5,315 nucleotides of DNA from Candidatus Latescibacterota bacterium (GTDB lineage Bacteria > Latescibacterota > 4484-107 > B68-G9): assembly GCA_012962735.1 (NCBI GenBank), contig DTXA01000319.1, forward strand, positions 1-5,315, read 5' to 3'. A program made the position numbers and the translations under genes. The notes under the pieces were generated by a model. That model saw only the letters and a list, made by a program, of their open reading frames with translations, was not told the DNA's origin and searched no databases. Shown one piece after another: positions 1-5,046 of this stretch. The number at the start of each line of letters is the position of its first letter. The first letter of the stretch is position 1.

Positions 1-150
<150 letters not shown>

Positions 151-171
151 GGCCTGATGTGAGGCCCTTAG

Positions 172-178
172 AAGGAGG
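172..178 (+). promoter_or_regulatory. Ribosome binding site of the small ORF at 183
   Basis: AAGGAGG lies four bases before the ATG at 183, and a purine run continues up to the codon. This is the main reason for choosing ATG 183 over the longer open frame that reaches back into the CarB fragment. The spacing is a little short. Confidence 0.55.
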
Positions 179-182
179 GAGG

Positions 183-548
183 ATGGGCTTAGAACCCAAG
201 GCCATCCCTACAGGAGGGAGAACGATTAGATTACAAGCTACTTTCAGCCAGTTCAGCCTGCCCCCTGTGCGAGACGCCCTTATAGTTGGGAAGCGGGCTC
301 CCATAGGGCCGAAGGCCCTGTTCAAGTCGCTTGAAGTGCTGGTCAAGGGGCAGTTCGAGTTGATTCCCGTGGACCACCCGGTGGTAGAGGCGGTGATCGT
401 TCGGAAGTCCGACCTGCGCAAGTTCCCGACAGAGCGGTTCATCCCCATACTCTTAGAGGAAGCTGGAAGCATTATGGACGAGAGCGACTGCCTTCGTGTC
501 GAGGTGGATATCAGCGTTTCGGTGACACGGGAGGTGAGGGAGACGTGA
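183..548 (+). CDS. Small protein of unknown function, 121 aa, upstream partner of the hybrid kinase
   Basis: I do not recognise this protein. It begins MGLEPKAIPTGG and has no signal peptide, membrane segment or cysteine cluster; its single Cys is residue 103. Residues 44-75 alternate hydrophobic and charged residues around a VDHPVVEAVIV segment. Residues 85-99 look helical (FIPILLEEAGSIMDE), and residues 104-118 look like a beta strand (LRVEVDISVSVT). That pattern suits a small soluble alpha/beta domain. Its stop overlaps the GTG of the kinase gene by four bases (GTGA), so the two are probably translationally coupled and may act together. The frame is open further upstream, to a GTG at 72 inside the CarB fragment, but that extension overlaps CarB coding on the other strand and is unlikely to be translated. 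A second strong Shine-Dalgarno sequence at 211-219 points to ATT at 225 as an alternative start, giving 107 aa. A role in modulating the kinase is inference from position only. Confidence 0.7.
   Translation: MGLEPKAIPTGGRTIRLQATFSQFSLPPVRDALIVGKRAPIGPKALFKSLEVLVKGQFELIPVDHPVVEAVIVRKSDLRKFPTERFIPILLEEAGSIMDESDCLRVEVDISVSVTREVRET
211..227 (+). promoter_or_regulatory. Second Shine-Dalgarno sequence before an in-frame ATT codon
   Basis: CAGGAGGGA at 211-219 lies in front of ATT at 225-227, which is in frame with the ATG at 183 and 14 codons downstream of it. ATG, GTG and TTG are absent at that spot. The arrangement looks like an initiation site using a rare start codon, or it may simply be Gly-Gly-Arg codons (GGA GGG AGA) that resemble one. 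Confidence 0.25.
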
Positions 549-3409
549 ACGAGGGGATAAGGGGGCTCATCGAACAGGTCCCGGTGCTGTCCGCCGATGA
601 ATCCGTGGGGAAGGCCCTGGAACGGCTGTTCCGGGGGCCGATCCCTTTCGCCCTGGTGCGCCTCGAGGGCCGATGGCGGTATGTGACAGCGGCCACCTTA
701 GCCGGGGTGCCGTGGACCCGAGCTTTGATGGACACAGGGCTGCCCGAGGCCGTGGAGGTCCCCCCGGACCTCCCCATAGAGGAGGCCTTGAAGGTCTTAG
801 AGCGGGAGGGCAGGGAGGCGCTTGTCGTGGTCGAGGGGGGAAGGCCTTTGGGGGTCCTACGGCGTTCCAATGTGCTCCGGCACCTGCTCGACCAGGCCCG
901 GAAGACCAGGGAGACCGCGGAGGAGCTGGCGGCGGTCTTCAAAACATCGCCGTTGCCCATCCTCTTAGTGGACCGGAAACTTCGGGTCTTAGAGATGAAC
1001 GAGGTGCTGTCCGAATACACGGGCGTGGCCTTTGAACAGGCCGTAGGGCGCCCTGGGGGGGAGGTGTTGGGCTGCGTGCACGCCGAGGAGGGCCCCCGCG
1101 GGTGTGGGTTCGCCCCCGCCTGTAGGGAGTGCGGGTTCCGCAGGGCTGTCTTAGCCACCTTCAGGACCGGCCGGCCCCATCGGGACGTGGAGGCGGCCGT
1201 GCCCATCCGGAGAGGAGGGGAGGTCCGGGAGCTCTACCTCCTGGTGAACACGGCCCCGCTGGCCCGTGGGGAGGAGGGGGCTGTGGTAGTCGCCCTCCAG
1301 GACATAACCGAGCGCAGGCAGCTTCTGCAGAAGTTACAGGAGCTGAACGAGAGCCTGGAACGTCGAGTGCAGGAGCGCACCTTCGAGCTTCAGGTGCTCT
1401 ACGAACTCGCCGATCAGATCGGCCACACCCTCAACTATGGAGACCTCTTCAGGCTCGTCCTCCAGTACCTCCACAGGATCCTTCCCTACGATGTCGCAGG
1501 TTCTCTCTTCGTTATGGAGGATGTAAAGCAGATGTTCATAAAGAAGGCCCGCCCCCTGGCCGAGGAGATCGTGGTGGAGATAAAGCGAATTATGTTGGAG
1601 GGGTTCGAGAAGGCGGGTGGTATGAGGCTGAGGCCGGAGGAGGTGGGGGAGGTCGTGTTCGAGGCCCTCGACTACCGAGCAGACGCCCCGCCCCTTCCCA
1701 GCCTCGGGTCCACGCTCTTGGTCCCCCTGGCTGTGGGCGGCCGAACCATAGGCCTTGTCTTCGCGGGGGCTGAGGCCGAGGAGGCCTTCCGGAGGGAGCG
1801 CAGGCACGTGCTCTACGCCCTCGTCCAACAGGCTGCGATATCGGTTCAGAGGCTTCAGGCGCTGTTGCTCGCGGAACAGACCCGGCTCGAGGCCGCTATA
1901 GAGGATATGAGGGAAGGTGTAGTGATCTTGGACGGGGAGAGGTTCATCACGGTGGCGAACTCCCGGGCCAGGGAGTTCCTGCCGTTGCTGACCAAGGCCA
2001 GGCTTGGGGGGGAGAGGCCGATGAGGCAGCTTGGAGGGATGGGCTTAGAGGCCATCCTCGAGATCACCCGGGGCGGCCGACATCAGGAGGTCGTGGTTCC
2101 CGGCCCCCCGGAGCGGACCTTCGAGATCACGGCCTCTCCCTTCGGCAGGGGGAGGGAAGGTCTGGGCGGGACAGTGGTCGTCATCCGGGATGTGACCGAG
2201 GAGAGGGAGGCCCGAAGGAGAGAGGCCCAGCAGGAGCGACTGGCGGCTATAGGCCAGATGGCGGGGGGCATCGCCCACGATTTCAACAACATCCTCAGCG
2301 CTATGATGGGATATGCGGAGATCGCCCTGATGCGGGCGGGCTCGGACTCCCAGCTAAGGGAGTACTTAAAGACCATCATAACCCAGGGCAGGCGTGCCGC
2401 GGACCTCATCCGCCGGGTCCTCGATTTCAGCCGCAGGTCAGTAAGCGAGCCCCGGGCTTTGGACCTGCTTTCCTTCCTCAAGGAGGCCATGAAGCTCTTA
2501 AAGAGGACGATCCCAGAGCGCATCGATCTTCGCTTCACCGCAGAGCCCGGCCGCTATATGGTCCATGTAGATCCCACACAGATCCAACAGATCGTTATGA
2601 ACTTAGCCATAAACGCCAGGGACGCCATGCCGGAGGGGGGAAAGCTGGAGGTAAGGCTGGAGAAGGTGAATTTGGGAGAGGAGGCCCGCTTGTGGGACCC
2701 GGATATGGTCCCCGGACCGTACATCCGCATGACGGTGAAGGATACAGGGGTCGGAATGCCGCCGGAAGTTCTGGATAAGGCCTTCGAGCCGTTTTTCACC
2801 ACCAAGGGACCGGGAGAGGGGACGGGCCTGGGCCTCTCCCAGGTGTACGGCATCGTGAAACAGCACGGCGGCTATGTATCCATAGAGAGCGAGGTGGGGA
2901 AGGGTACATCGGTCCACGTCTACCTGCCGGAGCTCGTCAGGGAAGTCACCCCGGAGGCCGAGGCGAAGGAGGCCGTCCCCACCGGGACCGAGACTGTGCT
3001 CGTGGTGGAGGACGAAGGGGCCGTGCGGGATGCGCTCCGGATGATGTTGGGGGGGTTGGGGTACCGAGTGCTGACGGCCTCGGATGGTGAGGAGGGGCTG
3101 CGGGTCTACCGCGAGCGTCGGGGAGAGGTGGACCTGGTGCTCCTCGATATGGTGATGCCCAAACTGGATGGGAGGAGGTTGTACCGGGAGGTCAGGAAGC
3201 TCGACCCAGGAGCGAAAGTGTTGGTGTTGAGCGGGTACAGCCCGGGGGAGGAAGTGCAGGAGCTACTGGCCGAGGGGGCGATGGGCTTCGTCCAGAAGCC
3301 TGTGGTGTTGAATGAACTAGCTCAGAAGGTCAGGGAGGCGTTGGATCGGCCTGGACCAATTGACCCCGATCTTCGTCGGAAGGAGGGCCTATGTGGTCTG
3401 CGCTGCTGA
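545..3409 (+). CDS. Soluble hybrid sensor histidine kinase, CBS-CBS-PAS-GAF-PAS-HisKA-HATPase-REC
   Basis: This 954-aa protein is a hybrid two-component kinase that autophosphorylates on His and passes the phosphate to its own receiver. In order: a CBS pair (about 9-60 and 70-115); a PAS domain (about 125-256) carrying Cys177, His179, Cys187, Cys193 and Cys196; a coiled coil (257-283); a GAF domain (285-440); a second PAS (446-552); HisKA with H-box GGIAHDFNNIL and phospho-acceptor His578; and HATPase (about 670-795) with N-box NLAINARDAM (686-695), DTGVG (733-737), FEPFFTTK (747-754) and GEGTGLGLS (757-765). A CheY-like receiver (about 817-932) has acid pocket E822/D823, acceptor Asp868, Ser896 and Lys918. 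All catalytic residues are present. There is no membrane segment, so it senses inside the cell. The H-box type resembles CckA-like kinases. There is no HPt or DNA-binding output domain and no separate response regulator nearby, so its target lies elsewhere. The GTG start has GGAGGTGA at 530-537 and overlaps the preceding stop by four bases. Confidence 0.96.
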   Translation: MNEGIRGLIEQVPVLSADESVGKALERLFRGPIPFALVRLEGRWRYVTAATLAGVPWTRALMDTGLPEAVEVPPDLPIEEALKVLEREGREALVVVEGGRPLGVLRRSNVLRHLLDQARKTRETAEELAAVFKTSPLPILLVDRKLRVLEMNEVLSEYTGVAFEQAVGRPGGEVLGCVHAEEGPRGCGFAPACRECGFRRAVLATFRTGRPHRDVEAAVPIRRGGEVRELYLLVNTAPLARGEEGAVVVALQDITERRQLLQKLQELNESLERRVQERTFELQVLYELADQIGHTLNYGDLFRLVLQYLHRILPYDVAGSLFVMEDVKQMFIKKARPLAEEIVVEIKRIMLEGFEKAGGMRLRPEEVGEVVFEALDYRADAPPLPSLGSTLLVPLAVGGRTIGLVFAGAEAEEAFRRERRHVLYALVQQAAISVQRLQALLLAEQTRLEAAIEDMREGVVILDGERFITVANSRAREFLPLLTKARLGGERPMRQLGGMGLEAILEITRGGRHQEVVVPGPPERTFEITASPFGRGREGLGGTVVVIRDVTEEREARRREAQQERLAAIGQMAGGIAHDFNNILSAMMGYAEIALMRAGSDSQLREYLKTIITQGRRAADLIRRVLDFSRRSVSEPRALDLLSFLKEAMKLLKRTIPERIDLRFTAEPGRYMVHVDPTQIQQIVMNLAINARDAMPEGGKLEVRLEKVNLGEEARLWDPDMVPGPYIRMTVKDTGVGMPPEVLDKAFEPFFTTKGPGEGTGLGLSQVYGIVKQHGGYVSIESEVGKGTSVHVYLPELVREVTPEAEAKEAVPTGTETVLVVEDEGAVRDALRMMLGGLGYRVLTASDGEEGLRVYRERRGEVDLVLLDMVMPKLDGRRLYREVRKLDPGAKVLVLSGYSPGEEVQELLAEGAMGFVQKPVVLNELAQKVREALDRPGPIDPDLRRKEGLCGLRC
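3381..3387 (+). promoter_or_regulatory. Ribosome binding site of the lamin-tail gene, inside the kinase gene
   Basis: AGGAGGG lies within the last codons of the kinase gene, with its AGGAGG core ending four bases before the ATG at 3391. An in-frame stop at 3361-3363 with no other start codon after it makes ATG 3391 the first possible start, so the 19-base overlap is required. Confidence 0.7.
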
Positions 3410-4044
3410 TCGTCGTATCCTCTTATGCAACGGAGCCAGGAGATGTGGTCATCAGCGAGATCATGTGGATGGGGTCCACAGCTTCCATAGCGGACGAATG
3501 GATCGAGCTTTACAACACTACTTCTACTGAGATAGACCTTTCGGGCTGGCAGTTAGAGGGGGCCGCACCTAAGGGAGGGACGTTGGTCATCCCGGATGGC
3601 AAGGGCATCCCAGCCCGGGGGTACTTCCTGATAGCGAACTATCCGCCCTCCTCACCCAAAACGATGTTGGCGGTGGAGGCGGACTGGGTCACGACCCAGA
3701 TATCCCTCCCCAACGAAAAGCTCAGGCTGGTGCTGAAGGACAGTGAGGGGAACGTCGTAGATGTTGCGGACGACGGGGTTGGAGCACCGGCAGCGGGGGA
3801 TAGGGAGGGGAAGCGCTCTATGGTGCGCAAGTTCCCTCCAGGCGACGGAGCCCTCCCAGATAGCTGGTACACGGCCACGGAGGCTTGGGGTTGGAAGGAC
3901 GGGGCGAAGGAAAAGGGGACCCCCCAGAACTCCCGGACGGCATCGGCGGAGGGAATGACCTGGGGGGAGGTCAAGAGGGCATATGACCAAGGCCCAACTT
4001 CGAAGGCAGATCCTGAGGCTCCGGAAGGCCCTCCCCCCAAATGA
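3391..4044 (+). CDS. Lamin tail domain (LTD) protein, probably secreted
   Basis: This 217-aa protein holds one lamin tail domain at about residues 16-130. This is an immunoglobulin-like beta fold found in many exported bacterial proteins, often beside nucleases or as a surface adhesion module. The recognisable run is VVISEIMWMG (19-28), EWIELYN (36-42), LSGWQLEG (50-57), the PARGYFLIAN strand (74-83), LPNEKLRLVL (106-115), then the closing KGTPQN (175-180), the usual end of LTD units. The amino terminus (MWSALLIVVSSYA) is short and hydrophobic and could be a signal peptide cut before TEPGD, but it has no positive charge, so export is only probable. No catalytic domain is attached. The Pro-rich tail (GPTSKADPEAPEGPPPK) is encoded in the stretch shared with the next gene. 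It overlaps the kinase gene by 19 nt and the cyclo-ligase gene by 62 nt. A structural or binding role at the cell surface is inferred; the ligand is unknown. Confidence 0.88.
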   Translation: MWSALLIVVSSYATEPGDVVISEIMWMGSTASIADEWIELYNTTSTEIDLSGWQLEGAAPKGGTLVIPDGKGIPARGYFLIANYPPSSPKTMLAVEADWVTTQISLPNEKLRLVLKDSEGNVVDVADDGVGAPAAGDREGKRSMVRKFPPGDGALPDSWYTATEAWGWKDGAKEKGTPQNSRTASAEGMTWGEVKRAYDQGPTSKADPEAPEGPPPK

Positions 4045-4537
4045 GGTGAGGCGGCTCAGCGCCGCCGTGCTCTCCCATCTGTACGCCTCCGAGCTTTACA
4101 GGAACTCCCACGTTGTGCACACTTACGTTTCAGTGGACAACGAGGTGGACACCTGGCCCCTCATCGTCCGGGCCTTGAAGGAGGGCAAGCAGGTGGTGGT
4201 ACCAGTGGTATCCGGTAAGGGGAGGCTGAGGCACTCAGTAATCGATTACATCTCCGAGCTGGTAAGGGGCAAGTGGGGCCTTTGGGAGCCCCGGTGTTTC
4301 AGGGACACCGACCTTGCGGCTGTGGACCTGGTGCTCGTCCCGGGGGTGGTGTTCGACAGGAGGGGGTATAGGGTCGGGTTCGGGGGGGGATATTACGACA
4401 GGTTCCTCTCCCAGGTTTCTGCCCCTAAGGTCGGTTTGGCGTTCGGCTTCCAGGTGGTCTCCCGTATCCCCGAGGACCCCCACGACGAGCGGGTGGGTTA
4501 CCTGGCGACCGAGGATGGGATTTTTGAGATAAATTGA
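3983..4537 (+). CDS. 5-formyltetrahydrofolate cyclo-ligase (5,10-methenyltetrahydrofolate synthetase)
   Basis: The 184-aa product converts 5-formyltetrahydrofolate to 5,10-methenyltetrahydrofolate using ATP in the cytosol, returning a stored or inhibitory folate to the one-carbon pool. Length and motifs fit the family. It has the basic N-terminal helix with KAQLRRQILRLRKAL (3-17), NEVDT with Glu54 of the folate site (53-57), LVLVPGVVFDRRGYRVGFGG (117-136) followed by GYYDRF (136-141) for nucleotide and metal binding, and the C-terminal PHDERVGYLATE (166-177). The start at ATG 3983 is set by the N-terminal helix, which is a family feature; weak Shine-Dalgarno matches lie at 3964-3970 and 3973-3979. 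This makes the first 62 nt overlap the LTD gene in another frame, so expression probably depends on translation of that gene. It is the last gene of the cluster; an AT-rich gap follows. The link between folate recycling and the kinase is unexplained. Confidence 0.95.
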   Translation: MTKAQLRRQILRLRKALPPNEVRRLSAAVLSHLYASELYRNSHVVHTYVSVDNEVDTWPLIVRALKEGKQVVVPVVSGKGRLRHSVIDYISELVRGKWGLWEPRCFRDTDLAAVDLVLVPGVVFDRRGYRVGFGGGYYDRFLSQVSAPKVGLAFGFQVVSRIPEDPHDERVGYLATEDGIFEIN

Positions 4538-4575
4538 GAAAAATTAGAAAAAGATTAAAAAGAGAGAAAAATTAG
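4536..4575 (+). repeat. 12-bp direct repeat in an A-rich stretch
   Basis: GAGAAAAATTAG occurs exactly at 4536-4547 and at 4564-4575, start to start 28 bp. The first copy begins in the stop codon of the cyclo-ligase gene, and the A-rich sequence between the copies is related to them. It lies about 45-80 bp upstream of the predicted -35 box of groESL, so it could act as an UP-like or bent-DNA element. It may equally be low-complexity sequence. Confidence 0.6.
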
Positions 4576-4618
4576 CCATAATCTCCATATATTTTCTTTT
4601 AAGTCTCCTATTCTGTTT

Positions 4619-4646
4619 TTGAATTTCTGCCAGAAATGTATATATT
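4619..4646 (+). promoter_or_regulatory. Predicted sigma-A-type promoter of groES-groEL
   Basis: TTGAAT at 4619-4624 matches four of six -35 consensus bases. TATATT at 4641-4646 matches five of six -10 bases, with a 16-bp spacer. Transcription would start around 4652-4655, placing the CIRCE element at the very start of the transcript, the usual layout for HrcA-controlled chaperonin operons. The region is AT-rich, so a neighbouring hexamer could be used instead. Confidence 0.6.
4623..4637. promoter_or_regulatory. 15-bp palindrome in the groESL promoter spacer, possible operator
   Basis: ATTTCTG, one C, then CAGAAAT: a perfect 7-bp inverted repeat at 4623-4629 and 4631-4637. It lies between the predicted -35 and -10 boxes and touches the end of the -35. 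A dimeric regulator bound here would block or remodel the promoter. I do not recognise it as the site of a named regulator. Confidence 0.45.
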
Positions 4647-4657
4647 TAGAGCCGAAT

Positions 4658-4684
4658 TTAGCACTTATTATATAAGAGTGCTAA
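4658..4684. promoter_or_regulatory. CIRCE operator (HrcA binding site)
   Basis: TTAGCACTT at 4658-4666, nine bases, then GAGTGCTAA at 4676-4684. The CIRCE consensus is TTAGCACTC-N9-GAGTGCTAA, so the only deviation is T for C in the last base of the left arm. HrcA binds this element and represses chaperonin genes until heat or unfolded protein titrates it. It sits 56 bp upstream of the groES start and just after the predicted transcription start. Confidence 0.96.
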
Positions 4685-4723
4685 AAGTTGTCATGTAGGT
4701 AACCCAATTTCAAAACATTAGGG

Positions 4724-4733
4724 AGGAGGTGAT
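4724..4733 (+). promoter_or_regulatory. Extended ribosome binding site of groES
   Basis: AGGAGGTGAT is complementary over ten bases to the usual 3' end of 16S rRNA. It ends six bases before the ATG at 4740. Such a long match fits a very highly expressed gene. Confidence 0.85.
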
Positions 4734-4739
4734 TTCGGG

Positions 4740-5033
4740 ATGAAGGTAAGGCCGCTTGCGGACAGGGTGTTGGTCAAGCCGATAGAAGAGGAGGCCGAGA
4801 AGAGCGCGGGGGGTATCATCATCCCCGACACGGCCAAGGAGAAGCCCCAGAAGGGAGAGGTGATAGCGGTGGGTCCTGGCCGTGTGACCGAGGACGGCAA
4901 GAACATCCCGATGAACGTCAAGGTCGGGGATGAGGTCCTTTACGGCAAGTACGCCGGCACAGAGGTCAAGATAGACGGGGAAGAGCATCTGATTATGCCC
5001 GAGAGCGACATCTTAGCCATAGTTGAAGAGTGA
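4740..5033 (+). CDS. groES: Co-chaperonin GroES (Hsp10)
   Basis: The 97-aa product is the lid of the GroEL folding chamber: a seven-subunit ring that binds ATP-loaded GroEL and closes it over a client protein in the cytosol. The family signature is complete. It has the N-terminal strand MKVRPLADRVLVKP, the mobile loop with the GroEL-binding GGIIIPD (24-30), then KGEVIAVGPG (38-47), VGDEVLYGKYAGTEVKIDGE (62-81) and the C-terminal EEHLIMPESDILAIVEE. The length is normal and nothing is missing. The start is fixed by the extended ribosome binding site. Its stop overlaps the Shine-Dalgarno sequence of groEL, with 13 bases between the genes, so the pair is co-translated. Control is through the CIRCE element and promoter just upstream. 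Confidence 0.99.
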   Translation: MKVRPLADRVLVKPIEEEAEKSAGGIIIPDTAKEKPQKGEVIAVGPGRVTEDGKNIPMNVKVGDEVLYGKYAGTEVKIDGEEHLIMPESDILAIVEE

Positions 5034-5040
5034 GGAGGTG
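5033..5040 (+). promoter_or_regulatory. Ribosome binding site of groEL
   Basis: AGGAGGTG begins on the last base of the groES stop codon; the AGGAGG core ends eight bases before the ATG at 5047. The overlap with the stop favours coupled translation of the two subunits. Confidence 0.8.
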
Positions 5041-5046
5041 AGGGAT

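Larger units (their letters stand above)
4538..4739 (+). other. AT-rich intergenic control region between the cyclo-ligase gene and groES
   Basis: About 200 bp with no credible open frame and a base composition strikingly richer in A and T than the flanking genes. It holds the direct repeat, the groESL promoter, a spacer palindrome, the CIRCE element and the groES ribosome binding site. No GC-rich hairpin followed by a T run is visible after 4537, so the end of the upstream transcript is not marked by a standard intrinsic terminator. Positions 4685-4720 hold nothing I can identify. Confidence 0.85.

Noticed and set aside
181..193. GGATGGGCTTAGA shared with 2037-2049
   Set aside because: A single 13-mer match in a purine-rich 5.3-kb window is compatible with chance and shared codon use; no other similarity extends from it.
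511..1206. Long open frames antisense to the kinase, cyclo-ligase and groE genes
   Set aside because: Their translations lack family motifs and are rich in Ser, Arg and Pro, typical of shadows of GC-rich coding sequence, and the plus-strand genes carry clear domains.
3344..3371. GATCGG ... CCGATC inverted repeat near the end of the kinase gene, as a hairpin controlling the LTD start
   Set aside because: Only six paired bases with a 16-base loop, inside coding sequence and with no T run. Too weak to be a terminator or a translational switch.
4554..4602. Possible terminator after the cyclo-ligase gene
   Set aside because: Only loose A/T pairing between A-rich and T-rich runs; no stable GC stem before a T tract.
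4688..4693. TTGTCA as a second -35 box between CIRCE and groES
   Set aside because: No -10-like hexamer at a suitable distance downstream.
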